The notes beneath the pieces are model-generated. The model saw nothing but the letters and a program-made list of their open reading frames with translations. It did not search any database and had not been told where the DNA came from. DNA of 64,000 nucleotides from Plutella xylostella (taxonomy: Eukaryota; Arthropoda; Insecta; Lepidoptera; Plutellidae): assembly GCF_932276165.1 (NCBI RefSeq), contig NC_064012.1:16003501-16067500 (forward strand), read 5' to 3'. Positions 26,486 to 36,780 of the stretch are shown piece after piece (positions within the stretch are counted from its first letter, which is position 1; every line of letters begins with the position of its first letter). The position numbers and the translations under genes were made by a program.

Positions 26486-29400
26486 TGTGTGTGTGTGTGT
26501 GCTTATATTAGATTGTTGCATTTTAGACAAAAGTGCATATAAGTAGGTAGGTAATACATAATATAAAGTAGGTATATCACCTATAATATGGGCAAGATTA
26601 GTATAAGTATAGGTATAACGCGGGTTTTTTTTTTTTTTGAATCTACGTTTATAGGTAGGTATGTAGTAAGTATTAGTCTTAGGATCATCAAATATAGGAT
26701 AGGCATGTCATCAAACATCAAACAGGGTGTATACGTAGTAGTTTGTCAGGTTTGACCCTACGAAATAAGAAGAAATAATAATCTTGGGATCGGTAAATAT
26801 CAAACCATCAAACAGGGTGTGTAGTTAGTACATTGCCCTGTTTGACCCTACGAATAAATTCTTGGGATCGGTAGATATTAAGCCATCAAACCTGGAAGTA
26901 CCTATATATTATATTTATTATTGTTTTTTTTTTTTTTTTTAGAATTTGTATTGCAGCAAATCTTCTGTTTCATCATAATTAAGTTTATCTAAGTGTGACG
27001 TCATAATTTTTTTACATTCCCGTAAGGACACAGGATATATATTTCATATTTTTTGTAACTGTTTATAAATATGAGCAGATTGCGTCTCATATTGGCGACT
27101 AGCAAAAACAGTATTTTTGAATACTGCAGGTATAATAACATCTTTTCTTCTTTTATTTAGATACTCAGGATTAAAGTGAAGCGTTTTGTGAAATCTTAAA
27201 ATGATGTTGATAACATAGAGCTTCCTGACTGTAAGTAGATGTGAGTTGGAATATAACAATTCAGTTGAGTACCTGTAGGGTTTGAAAAACATGACCTTGA
27301 TTAATGATCGTTGGGCTCGCTCCAATTCAATAAATTTTGTCTTAAATGTACCTCCCCATATTGAGATACAATACATTGTAACTGATTGTGCCAGAGAGAT
27401 GTAAACATCTGTTAGTAATTTTTGAGTGGCAACATGCCTTAACTTCTTAAAAATCCAGATCATCTTCCGTAATCTTACAGTTACCGCCTCATTCTTTTTA
27501 TTCATAATAAAATGAATATGAGGGCCCATTCTTGTCCTAAATGAATAGCCCTTATATAAGAGTTAGCGACATATCGACTTAGACGGAATCGCTTAGTGCT
27601 AAAGGTACCTAAATTTATAAATACATAAAGTATCATAAATATTTTCAGTCAGTATATGTGCTGTGAATGATTGTAGTTGATGTAGATGTGTGTTGCGTTG
27701 CAGTGCCGACGTTCGTGGGCTTCCTGAAGGACATCGAGTCCCCGTACGAGGTGAAGGAGTACGTCAAGTGCTACCTCGGCGAGTCCAAGGAATCCAACGA
27801 CTTCGCGAGGCAGTTCCTCGAGAGAAGGTACGTAATACAGATTGCATTACTGACGATTCATAAAACTATCGAGTAGGTACTATTTAGAACGGGCCTTGGC
27901 CGATTCACTATACTTTGTAAAATATAGCAAGAGTCCTATGACGTTTGATTGTCAGGTTGTCCCCTGCCTTATGGCTTGTCGCAATCTCCACTAAAACAGT
28001 ACTCCATCGGAGATTATTTTTTCTACAGGGTATGCTGTAAATAGCGGACCACCGGATGGGGGTTAATTTCCAAAAGTTGTTAGTACCGTTGGTCCAGTAG
28101 TTACGCGATACTGTATTGCTGCAATTTCCAGAGTGTAGTAAATATGTGTGTGTGTGACAGGTCGAAGCTGCTGCGCGCGGGCACGGTGGTGACGCCCGTG
28201 GACGACCTGTGCTCGCCCGCCGCCGCCATCAACCCGCGCCTCGCCGCCGCCACCGAATACCAAGAGGTTAAGGTAATTTATGTTACTGCTGTAGCGAGCC
28301 GGCGACTGGGGTAGCCCCACCCACCATCTTCATCGAGAACCTCTAGTTATTGCTTATAGCCCATTCCTTATGTAGGACTATTCATTTACCTAATATGTTT
28401 TGGATAAATTATTGTTACTAGTATGTATAGCTTCCATCAGATAAAAGGGTGCGCGATCTCAAATTTACCCAATCTGGCTTCTTTGTAATGATATTGGAGG
28501 CTAAATATGCATCATGCAGGGACCGCGAATTGTTAACTAATGTTATTTATGTGTGTGCTAGCATTGTTTAATAAATATAACCTACCTTGTGGTTGGTCGC
28601 GCTGTATCATCATAGTCACCAGAGACTTAGGCCTATCGTCGGCCTTCCTCGTCCCATATTACTAGCATGCGAGTGTTCCATTGCGTTCCTCATTCACTTC
28701 TTCTATCTTTCTTTCTGCGTGATGCGAATTAACTGCTCATACATAGTAAATAGAATTATTCTGGACGTCGGCGTCGCCCGTAGCGTTTTTAGAATTTCGC
28801 GCAAATTATCACAATGACATGAATTTAATTTTACAAATTTAATATCACAAGTTTTTTTGAGGCGATGCGAGCGAGTTTCGGCGAACAATCTACCGTTGCG
28901 AGTAAATTTTTAACCTTTAATTTACCCTATATGGTTGCCTTGCGTAAAATGTATTTGATGATGACAAGCTTCCCCGCCACACAGTGGACTGTGTACTGTC
29001 TCCACGCCCAGGCATTGTCAGGACTTCATATTTCTCCTGGTCACTGTTTCACCTGTAGTTGCTTGCGATTCACATCAAAACATGTTTAGTAAACGGCGCG
29101 GCCGAGCCCTCTTACGGCGCATATCATGACGCTGTTTAATGGAATAGGGTTAATATCATTAATTAAAAGACAAGAGAGACTTATGTCCTCATGATAGAGA
29201 ATGAGTGTCAGAGACTTATGTTATGTAACAATAGTTTTATTTATTTATATTCAACACAACACTCATGTGCGATGGTTTTTCACAATTTTGCAATAACTTT
29301 TAATATAATTATATTAGAGACACATTTTATTGTTTATTTATGTACGTATAGTATTCTGCCCGCGACCATCGCTAATTCGCTACGTAGTGAAACATATAGT

Positions 29401-29766
29401 TTAAATTAAATTGACTGATGCGTAATTTGAATAAGTATTTTAATTAGACTTAATTTATTATTAAATGCGAGATTAAATGACACCAAGTGTAACTGTACAC
29501 GCAAAATTGTTTACTATGAGCGAGCTTTTAGTTTCTTTGGCAATCGATGGTGTTGTGTCGCTGATTTGGGGGAGGCCATTTCCAGCTGTTAATCTTAGTT
29601 AGAGCCTCGCTTTGTATATTAATCTAACTTGTAAATATGCCTTATACAGGGCAAAGGAAAGAAAACAAAGAAGAATAAGATGCTGAAAGTGGACGCTCGC
29701 ATCCTGGGCTTCTCCGTGACGGCCGCCGAGGACCGCATCAACGTGGGCGACATCGACTCCGTGTGA
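4534..29766 (+). CDS. Gigyf: GIGYF (GRB10-interacting GYF protein), 26 exons, N-terminus missing
   Basis: GIGYF proteins bind 4EHP and repress translation of target mRNAs, often with DEAD-box or decay partners. Exons: 4534-4675, 7032-7174, 9047-9211, 9741-9874, 10405-10513, 11290-11417, 11718-11857, 12000-12224, 12475-12852, 13310-13435, 13877-14023, 14407-14499, 16443-16562, 16861-16977, 22104-22439, 22746-22919, 23052-23159, 23402-23514, 23627-23702, 24491-24691, 24836-24910, 25110-25242, 25636-25791, 27704-27827, 28161-28272, 29650-29766. All borders are AG/GT and every phase agrees, giving 1,296 residues and a TGA stop. The order is the conserved YGREEML exon, RG/Pro-rich disorder, the GYF domain, a Lys/Glu-rich coiled coil, and the C-terminal conserved block. 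The start Met and the 4EHP-binding segment were not found, and an exon may also be missed between 4675 and 7032. Confidence 0.93.
4676..7031. other. Intron of GIGYF
   Basis: Mostly AT-rich, with a GC-rich block at 5550-5770 described separately. No transposon protein or RNA gene was recognised. Short frames here lack splice support. Confidence 0.6.
5500..5770. promoter_or_regulatory. Intronic CpG-rich block, possible alternative promoter
   Basis: About 200 bases around 5550-5670 are very GC- and CpG-rich, with G-runs such as GGGGGCGGCGAGGGGGGCC. The motif GATTGGTCC (an inverted CCAAT box with flanks) lies near 5442. There is no reading frame worth calling. A promoter or enhancer inside the first large intron is an inference from composition. 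Confidence 0.3.
7175..9046. other. Intron of GIGYF
   Basis: No recognised gene. It contains a short (CGC)n run near 8410-8435. Confidence 0.6.
9213..9250 (+). repeat. (CA)n microsatellite at a splice donor
   Basis: The repeat begins within four bases of the donor of the exon ending at 9211 and runs about 30 bases before a short GACA run. Confidence 0.9.
11052..11116. repeat. Perfect palindrome with 24-base arms
   Basis: The left arm begins GTCGGGTAGGTGGGAAAAC and the right arm at 11093-11116 is its exact reverse complement. The loop is about 17 bases. It abuts the retroposon tail of 11100-11275. Confidence 0.85.
11100..11275 (+). repeat. Interspersed retroposon tail (copy 2)
   Basis: Second copy of the tail at 1800-2135, sharing ACCCGACAACTCTCTC, CCACCAACCCGCACT and CCCCAGCAGTGGGGACG and ending in a gatgatg run. 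It lies in the GIGYF intron just before the exon at 11290. Confidence 0.7.
12895..13020 (-). mobile_element. tRNA-derived SINE, partial
   Basis: On the minus strand there is a tRNA-like head with a box A-like GTGGTATAGAGGTTAGTG and a box B CGGGTTCGATTCCCGG. This is followed by AGATATTTGTTTAA, the same junction as in the SINE at 47762-48041. The 3' tail is missing. The intron position and SINE-specific body rule against a real tRNA gene. Confidence 0.75.
13310..14023 (+). CDS. Gigyf: GIGYF exons encoding the GYF domain
   Basis: Two exons, 13310-13435 and 13877-14023, join in phase 0. Together they encode QWYYEDPTKKIQGPFSSKDM and then WYRAGFFTASLMVRRACD. The W-Y-Y and GPF positions with WYRAGFF are the signature of GYF domains, which bind proline-rich PPGL-type peptides. 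The intron between them holds a MITE-like inverted repeat at 13464-13603. Confidence 0.93.
13464..13603. repeat. Foldback MITE in the GYF-domain intron
   Basis: Inverted arms: GTGTTAAATCTAGATTT near the left end and AAATCTAGATTTAACAC near the right, inside imperfect ends TTTAGGG...CCCTAAA. No coding capacity. Confidence 0.75.
14500..16442. other. Intron of GIGYF with one short inverted repeat
   Basis: Contains inverted arms AGCCCTATGACA / TGTCATAGGGCT at 14592-14672. Otherwise AT-rich with no gene, RNA or transposon protein recognised. Confidence 0.6.
16978..22103. other. Largest intron of GIGYF (5.1 kb)
   Basis: No coding exon was identified. Apart from the foldback element at 20690-20896 I see nothing but AT-rich unique-looking DNA. 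A GC-rich patch at 21440-21770 has no supported splice sites. Confidence 0.6.
20690..20896. repeat. Foldback MITE in the large intron
   Basis: Imperfect inverted repeat of about 35 bases. The left arm holds AACAATACGGACAAGATGGA; the right arm is the reverse complement with a few mismatches (TCCATCTTGTTCGTATTGTT). Confidence 0.7.
22104..22439 (+). CDS. Gigyf: GIGYF exon with Pro/Ala repeat
   Basis: It begins PGGRLPDDVAKEMKTEDQI, followed by a long run of alternating Ala-Pro dipeptides at about 22291-22400 and two Pro/Ala-rich stretches. It is 112 codons, phase 0 at both ends. The ttgcag acceptor at 22103 was preferred over the upstream tacag because it keeps the phase and follows a pyrimidine run. 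The low-complexity DNA makes length variation likely. Confidence 0.8.
22461..22653. repeat. MITE family A, diverged copy
   Basis: Ends match the family A termini: ACAAACTTATCTGTTCC at the left and AAGTTTGTGGCACTGTAC at the right. The middle has diverged. It lies in the intron after the Pro/Ala exon. Confidence 0.75.
22746..25242 (+). CDS. Gigyf: GIGYF exons for the charged coiled coil and polyalanine segments
   Basis: Seven exons (22746-22919, 23052-23159, 23402-23514, 23627-23702, 24491-24691, 24836-24910, 25110-25242) encode Lys/Glu/Ser-rich segments. These include KEEEKLAAEEEKRKKQAEAA, polyalanine runs in the exons at 24491 and 25110, and the conserved PVALAEIQRLEREKK motif seen in vertebrate and insect GIGYF. 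All splice phases match. The long helix probably forms part of the decay-factor scaffold; that role is from the family, not from this sequence. Confidence 0.85.
23703..24490. other. Intron of GIGYF with MITE family C
   Basis: No gene seen. Positions 24301-24441 form an inverted repeat with ends ACTTTGTAAAATATAGCA and, reverse complemented, ACTTTGTAAAATATACCA. A partial copy of the same family is at 27907-27965. Confidence 0.65.
25636..29766 (+). CDS. Gigyf: GIGYF C-terminal conserved exons and stop
   Basis: Exons 25636-25791, 27704-27827, 28161-28272 and 29650-29766. They encode EFDSWCAAFLAMWTSKIDVP, then TFVGFLKDIESPYEVKEYV and DFARQFLERR, a Lys-rich KGKKTKKNKM stretch, and ILGFSVTAAEDRINVGDID before TGA. 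These are the two most conserved C-terminal blocks of the family and make the assignment secure. A MITE and a LINE sit in the 25792-27703 intron without disturbing the frame. Confidence 0.93.
25821..25951. repeat. MITE family B, copy 1
   Basis: Runs from AGGGCCTTACCACAAAAAA to TTTTTTGTGGTAGCACAG, with the shared core CTACAAAATCTGTCAAATTT. Other copies are at 38787-38914 and 50157-50252. Imperfect terminal inverted repeats around TTACCACAAAAA. Confidence 0.8.
26190..27540 (-). mobile_element. Jockey/CR1-like LINE, 3' end only
   Basis: The minus-strand frame 27529-27044 resembles the C-terminal region of non-LTR ORF2 proteins (KLLTDVYISLAQSVTMYCIS, IWGGTFKTKFIELERAQRS). Its 3' UTR runs to an A/T-rich (AATAAT)n tail at about 26190-26215. 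The RT domain is absent, so the copy is strongly 5' truncated. It lies in a GIGYF intron, antisense to the gene. Confidence 0.7.
26428..26502. repeat. (GT)n microsatellite
   Basis: About 75 bases of nearly pure GT repeat inside the LINE 3' UTR. Confidence 0.95.
28273..29649. other. Last intron of GIGYF
   Basis: AT-rich; no gene, RNA or repeat family recognised. Confidence 0.6.
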
Positions 29767-31469
29767 GAGCGGCGGCGGCGCCAGCCCGCGCCCGCGCCGC
29801 TCGCGCCCGCCGTCGCCCCGCCCGCCGCCGCCGCCCCGCCCGCGCCCCACGCGCCCAACGCGCCCAACGCTCAACCCAAACCATAAACTCACGTCAATAC
29901 ATTCAATTTATAAGTTTTAAGTGAACACATTTATCCACTGACGTTTTGCGTACTGAACTTAAAAGCATAAGTTTGTTGTGATAGTGATTGTTTAAAGTGT
30001 AATTGAATAGCAGGCGCGGCCGCTCGCCGCCATCATTGTTGGTATCCATCAAGGACCACTTAATAGTGAAATACTCTGCACATGGTGTATCAGCCGTAGT
30101 GCCGGCGGCGGGTGGCGGCCCGCGGCGACACGGCAGCGCGGCGCGGCCGTGTCGACGCGCGCTCTTGTTAATAAACCACTCCTTGTGCGGACGCGCTAGG
30201 CGTCCTGTTGTAATTATCCTAGCAATACTGATTCAGTCTACTTCATTACAAAGTTATTAATCAAATTAATCACGGTATTGTAAAACATAAAATTTACTAT
30301 GTAAATATCCCGTGCATATTTAAAGGAGTAGGTTCCATTTCAAATACATACAAACATAATATTAAATGTTCTCACGAGATTGTGTTATATGTCGATATAC
30401 CTATTTATGTAGACAATATAACAATGATTAAAACATGTATACATAGCTGTTGACCTTGTCCTTTGTAAATTAATGATTGAGTAGAGTAGCTTATTATGTT
30501 GAATCGTGAGTAGGCCTTTAATAAATGCATAATTGTGTCTAGCGGGGGGCACCGCACAGTTGGCACTTTCGGTGGCCGCGCCCGGTCATCCCGCCGCCGC
30601 CGCCGCCACTGGACCTGACAACTATGTATATTGTAAACTTATATGTTACTCATTTTTGTATTTCCTAGGCATAGCCATTTTAACTATTACTCAATGCAAT
30701 ACTGGACTATACTACTTTCTGAATAGATGTACCTCTGCCATTGATAAGGCCTAAACGGCATTATTTTTACTGCATTATTGTTAATATTTACACCACTTGA
30801 TGTCTACTTTGCTATTTCTATTGTATGTTTAAAACTTTGCGAGCGATTATATTTTTGAGTTTGTATTTTAGTATAAGTGATGGCTGTATGAGCTGTCCTA
30901 CTGCATGTGTTTGATTCCTGAGAGGATTTGTATTGCATTACTTTACATACTGCCTTACGAAACGTGTATATGTTCGAACAGACCCCGCCACTTGAGATCC
31001 TGAGTAGTACTTATGTTAAGTATGTGGCTAGTGCGTAGTGCCGGCGGTCTCTGCCGCGCGCGCGACGTGCGGTAGGACTGTGATTCGTGGCGAATATGGC
31101 GATATGCTACTTATAATAAAAATGTTAAACATTTTTACTATGTAGTACCTAGTATTATGAATCATCAATTATTAATGAAAAAAACAAAGTATCAAATACG
31201 AACTTGTTTGCCACTAGCAAAAGTGATTAAATGAAAAAATACTTCGTGATATAAATGTATAACTCGACGAAAAATAATTACTAGACAAATAAATTATAAT
31301 AACGTAATTACAGGACAATGGTTTTTTAAAGTACACTTTTACTTTCGTACTTTCGTCATGATTATATTTTCCTTACCTTAATAAAATCTGTATTTTACAA
31401 GTTGGGTATCTTGTGTTGAGGTCTTGAACTATATTCTCAGTCAGATTCTCGATGTTGACTAGCCAGGCC

Positions 31470-31624
31470 TGTATAGTGCCACAAACTTATCTGTTCCGGT
31501 GAGAGCGAACTAAATTGGTCCATACCTCATTACTTACTAATGAATTTCATATTGACATGACATAGATTATATGGACCAATTTAGTTCGCTCTCACCGGAA
31601 CAGATAAGTTTGTGGCACTATACA
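31470..31624. repeat. MITE family A, perfect 54-base terminal inverted repeats
   Basis: The left arm (31470-31523) begins TGTATAGTGCCACAAAC. The right arm (31571-31624) is its exact reverse complement. The loop is 47 bases. The identity of the arms suggests recent insertion. Related copies: 22461-22653 and 45991-46051. Confidence 0.95.
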
Positions 31625-32571
31625 AGCATTCATCAAACTCAGCTGTCATCAATGATCATAGGCGATAGTTAATCATGATCGACGATCATTACGAGACAAA
31701 TACAAATGATATCGTTTTAATAACAAAACCTTTTAAAGTTTAGCTTACGCATTTTCTTATACAACACTTTATTTTTCTTGTAATCGTTTTTGCTGCAATT
31801 GTGGTTTTTATATTTGAAATAGCGATGTTGTTAATTTGATCACTTTTGTTATTTTTTAATATTGATTTGTTAATGTTTGCATTTGTACATAGGTAACTAA
31901 ATGTAAAGAAATATTAATTGTAATGTTTGTATATATTTATGTGTTTTCTAGTAGATAATTTGTCCACTTATTAAATCTCGGTTGCGCGCCGGACGGAGCG
32001 GTCCGGCGCGGGCTGGCGACGACTTGCTCTATCCAGTATCAAAAGGAGACTCACGACACGCCATACGTGCATTCAAAATTGGTCCAGTGTATTTTTATAC
32101 TATTTATTTATTTGTACATGATGTCTATAGTTAAGTAAAATAAAGTAAACACTAAAATATCAAACATGTTATCTGAATTTCTTAAAATATGTCTTCAGTA
32201 GTCACACACCGAATCTACCGCAATAAATATAATAAATAATTGATTCTGCATGTTGTTGTACCCACTGATTGTAGACGTGTCACCGGAGCCACTGCTCCAC
32301 TCGTCAACTGTAGCTGACTCCTTGTAAAATACATCATTATTAACACGATTTATATTGATAAATTTTAAGGATTTTAAAATATTTATTCCTACAGTACTTG
32401 GCCAACCATGGTACGTACAGATTCTATTGTAACTTTGTAAATGTGTCGTCTTTCTACAGTTTCATTATGATAAACATGACCGACCGTTTGTTGAGTGTGT
32501 ATAATTGTATACGCATAAAGTCATAAATAGATTTCAAAGTTTCAACTACTCCTACATGTTGTTATCGATGT

Positions 32572-32577
32572 AATAAA
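32572..32577 (+). terminator. Polyadenylation signal AATAAA, distal
   Basis: AATAAAGAC followed by a T/G-rich stretch (TTTGTTTAAA, TGTTTAGTTTTTTTTG) within 60 bases, as expected for a cleavage region. Proximal alternatives are at 30170 and 32139. Confidence 0.4.
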
Positions 32578-32939
32578 GACTTGACAAGTATGCAGTCATT
32601 TGTTTAAATACTCCTGTTTAGTTTTTTTTGTTATTCCATTGAAATCGAATGCAGTAAGTATGTCTTATTTTTTATGTCCGGTAGTGATAACTATTATAAA
32701 ATGTTTCAACTTTTACTCTAGTTTTTGAAATCAGCAATACCTCATTTGAAACAACGTAAATGCCTAATCCAGACTCACGCCGAGAAGTCTCGCATTCTCG
32801 GTAAACCATCCACACTCACGGTGTGGTCTCAATTATTGTGTTCTCGTCGTTGTCCGGCATGGACGTCGAATTTGGTGCAGCTGCTTTATTGTGTCATTAA
32901 CGCGAGAACTATTGAGAGTGTGATGACATTCTTTTTCTC

Positions 32940-33502
32940 GCCCGAGAAGTCCCTTTGTCTCGGGCCTAAAGACCGATACCGATCGGAGAGCACCCGAAAG
33001 CCCTCCCCCAGGGATCAGTCTTAAGCCCTCTCCTGTACAGTCTCTACACTTATGATCTTGAACCGTCCGTTGACTGCTTTTACGATATTCTGCAATATGC
33101 TGACGACCTAGCACTCTATTACGCTTCCTCTTCGTTAGCAGAGACCAATGTCCAGCTGAACCTGGCTTTAAGATACCTCTCGGACTGACTGACTCGACAT
33201 GGCTTATCCTTATGCACCCAAAAATGTACAGCAGTCGTATTCACCAAAAAACGGATCGTCCCTGATGTGGACATCGTTATTGGAGAAGATAAAATTTCTG
33301 TATCAAGTGAAGTCAAATTCTTAGGCGTGATATTGGATTCCAGGTTATCAGGTACCCATCACATGAACTATGTGGCCCGGAAGTGTGAGAGGGGAGTCAA
33401 CGTCCTCAGATCACTGTCGGGTGTTTGGTGGGGTTCTCATCCCTACTCTCAAAAACTGCTTTATAATGCTATTGTCCGGAGCCATTTCGACTACGCTGGT
33501 CC
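32940..33502 (+). mobile_element. Degraded LINE, reverse transcriptase part (left piece)
   Basis: Frames on the plus strand give LPQGSVLSPLLYSLYTYDL, LQYADDLALYY (YADD box) and KFLGVILDSRLSGTHHMNYV, typical of I- or jockey-type RT. Frameshifts and stops break it. It ends abruptly at SHFDYAGP, where minus-strand integrase sequence begins. The RNase H piece at 41238-41720 is probably the other side of the same copy. Confidence 0.75.
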
Positions 33503-36500
33503 ATCATACAAACAATCCAGTTTATTAGCTGTTTCATTTCGAACTAATATCAAATCGTCTTTAGCGTAAGTAACAGGGTTAACATATTTATCGTAAACAT
33601 TTTTTCTTTCATTTTTACTTTTTAATACATTATTACGAGCATCACTGTGTGCTACTTGTAAGCGATATCTGAGTTCAAAAGGATAGTAATCAGGGTTATA
33701 TAAAGGTTGTACATCTTCTTCTGTTATTTTAGGTAAATTTGAGGTTCTGCCAAAAACTAATTCGAATGAAGTGTATTTTGTTGCACTATGTACTGTGTTA
33801 TTGTATGTATAACACCAAAATGGTAACCAATGAGACCAAGTTTCCGGATGTCCATCACATTGGATTCTTAAAAACGCACCTAAGTTTTTATGTGTGTTCT
33901 CAAGAGCTCCAATGGATTGATGATGATAAGATGTTGAGTTTAGTTTATCGATTTCTAATAACTTGCAAACATCTGTCATTACAAACGTTCTGTTACAATC
34001 GAGGCGACTATGATAAAATGTGTAAAGATATTAGCGACGTTGATTGGTTTTTAATATTGAATAACGGGACTTATGAAGAATGTATAACATCTTTTTATAA
34101 TATAATTTACGATATTCGTAATAAATATGTACCATTAAGTAATCTGACAGTAGGTAAATATCCGCCATGGTATAATAGAAGCCTCATCAAATCTCTTAAT
34201 GAAAAGTTTAAATACCATAAAAAGTACAAAAAATATGGAAATTTAAGTGATAAGTTTACATTTTCATTTCTTAGAGATAAAGTGAAACGACTTGAAAAAC
34301 TTTGTTATGATCGCTATATTTCTGTTATTGAGGATTCCATAGAATCAAATCCTAAGTCATTTTGGACTTTCGTAAAAAGGAAACGTAAGGGGACCTCCTT
34401 TCCATCTTGCATGACATACTCGAATATTTCTTCTACTTCCGGTGAGCAAATTAGTGATCTTTTCTCGAACTACTTTCAATCTACGTTTAGACAATGTGAT
34501 CAACAGTCCAATTGCACTCATGCTAGTAATTTTTTGGACCAGTCAAATGCAGTTTCTGACGTCAGCTCGGTCGAAATATCATCATCTGAAATTGAAAGAT
34601 TGCTGAAATCTCTAGATTTAAATAAATCTGCAGGACCAGATGATCTACCGGCTATTTTTCTATCTAGGTGTTCCAAGGCCCTGTCAATTCCTTTATCTTT
34701 GCTTTTTAGGAGGTCACTTGCTGAAGGTGTTGTCCCTGTAATATGGAAATCAGCTTTTATTAGTCCCATCCATAAGAAGGGCCCAAAAAACTTGGTTGAA
34801 AATTATAGGCCAATATCTAAATTGTGCCTAATAGCTAAAGTTTTCGAGCGTATTGTTTATAACCAAGTTTATTCGGCTCTCAAGTCAACGTTCAACGAAC
34901 AGCAACATGGCTTCTTAAGGCAAAGGTCAACTGTGTCTAACTTATTGTTATTTAGCGATTTTATTTCGGATCAAATGAATAACAATAATCAGGTTGACGC
35001 TGTTTATACAGACTACAGCAAAGCCTTTGACCGTATTGACCACAGAATGTTACTCAAAAAGCTCCTTCAGTCTGGTATTCGAGGAGACTTGTACCGCTGG
35101 TTTTCATCCTACATCAGTAACAGATCTCAGGCTGTAGTTTTAAATGGTTACACGTCTCACTGGACATGTATTCCCTCTGGAGTCCCTCAAGGATCCCTGC
35201 TCGGGCCACTCCTTTTTATCATTTATATAAATGACATTGGCACCTGTTTCCGTCACTCTAAATATCTTCTCTTTGCTGATGACATGAAAGTCTTTAGGGT
35301 GGTCAATAGTCCGATAGATTCTAGCCTTCTCCAAGATGATCTTAACCGAGTTATATCGTATTGTATCCTAAACAAGTTAGATATTAATGTTTCAAAGTGT
35401 TTTTCGGTATCGTTTGGCCGTAAACGAAATCTCGCAAGTGTCTCTTACAGTATTTACACCGAAACCATTACAAGTTGTAATAAAATCAGAGATTTGGGAG
35501 TGATAATGGACACTAAGTTGATTTTTGGTCACCACATTGAGAGCGTGGTTAATAAAGCATATAGAGCTCTTGGTTTTCTTATACGGTCTTGTAAACATTT
35601 TAAACGAATGAAATCGATCAAAATGCTCTATTGTGCTTTAGTAAGAAGTCATCTCGAATATGCATGTCAAGTTTGGAACCCACACTATGAGATCTACAAA
35701 TTGAAGCTGGAATCCATTCAGAAAAAGTTTATTCGGTACTTGTGTTTCAAATTTAAAATCCCTAGAATAAGTTACGAATTCCATTGTAATCAATTCCATT
35801 TACTTCCTCTTTATATTAGAAGAGATGCGTCGGACATCGCATTTCTCCTGAAGTTATGTCAGAATCTCATTGATTGTCCTGAATTATTAAATAAAATTAA
35901 CATTTTAGTTCCCCAACGTCAAATCCGCCGTAAGTTAATTTTGCATGTGCCGGTGGTTCATACGAATTACCGTCGTAACTCATTTCTTTTAAGAGCATCC
36001 CACTTGTTTAACTCACTGGCAATTGAATGCAGTGATATTGATTTATTTAATAGTGATGTCAAGAGCATTTATTATTTCTTAACTGATAAGTTTAGTTCTA
36101 AGTTTGTCTAGCTTTTTTTTTTTTGTGTTGCAATTATCTTACCTTTAAGAATGTAGGTTTTAGTTTTATTAAAATTTTATTCGCAATTGGTTGTACAAAC
36201 AGCGGCTTCCCTGGCTTTTTTAATTTGTAAGCTATTAGTGAAAACTTTTAATTGGCTTTTTGTTTTTTACTTTTTACTATATATAATAAATGTGTTAGCT
36301 GTAAGTTTTCTTAAATAAATAAATAAATAATAAATAAATTACAGAAGACATAAATTCAGATCCACGGTCTGTAGCGATGATTTTTGGAATACTATACCGA
36401 AGAATGAAGTTGTTGACAAAATTTCTAGCAACTGTCTCACTTTCTTTATTTTTAAGAGGATATGCCTCGATAAATTTCGATAACTCACATTGTATTGTAA

Positions 36501-36780
36501 GTATATACTTATAACCGCTATAATCTTCTTCAATAGGTCCTACTATATCTAAAAATATCTTCTCGAAAGCATAAGTAGATGTAGTGGTAATAAGCATTGG
36601 TTCCTTTATATGTTTAGAATATTTCATCTTTTGACACTTGTCACATTTTCTTATGAGCTCTCTAATATCTTTTTCTAAAGAAGGCCAATAAAATCTACGC
36701 TTAATAGTATTCACCATTCTGCGCACACCAGCGTGTCCACTAGTAGGCAGTAAATGAAAATCATGTAAAATTAAGAGCAA
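33491..36780 (-). pseudogene. LTR-element integrase, interrupted
   Basis: The first part (36780-36344) has the zinc-binding HHCC region (HLLPTSGHAG ... KCDKCQ) and two catalytic Asp contexts (LDIVGPI, ATDRGSEF). The second (33977-33503) holds the region with the catalytic Glu (SIGALENTHK) and ends at CLYDGP. The jockey LINE sits between them, at a codon boundary region marked by the ATTACA duplication. It cannot be functional as it stands. Confidence 0.88.
33984..36337 (+). mobile_element. Jockey-like LINE, 5' truncated, ORF2 otherwise open
   Basis: One open frame runs from the truncated start to a stop at 36111, about 708 residues. It starts at the end of the endonuclease domain and covers the whole RT: DAVYTDYSKAFDRIDHRML, SGVPQGSLLGPLLFIIYIND and LLFADDMKVF (FADD catalytic box), then a thumb region. 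A 226-base 3' UTR ends in an (AAAT)n tail. ATTACA occurs at 33978-33983 and 36338-36343, a six-base target duplication. The insertion splits the LTR element's integrase. Upstream codons of the same frame belong to integrase sequence. Confidence 0.9.

Larger units (their letters stand above)
29767..32590 (+). other. Gigyf: GIGYF 3' UTR (probable extent)
   Basis: The DNA after the TGA begins GC-rich and then becomes AT-rich with no conserved reading frame. AATAAA signals occur at 30170-30175, 32139-32144 and 32572-32577; the last, before TE-derived sequence, is the likely distal end. A perfect 54-base inverted repeat MITE lies at 31470-31624. The true 3' ends cannot be fixed without RNA data. 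Confidence 0.55.

Noticed and set aside
27044..27529. Host gene on the minus strand inside the GIGYF intron
   Set aside because: It resembles the C-terminus of non-LTR ORF2 proteins and is followed by a LINE-like 3' UTR and tail.
33739..33983. N-terminal 82 residues of the long plus-strand jockey frame
   Set aside because: This part is antisense to the LTR-element integrase and lies outside the ATTACA-flanked LINE, so it is an accidental extension.
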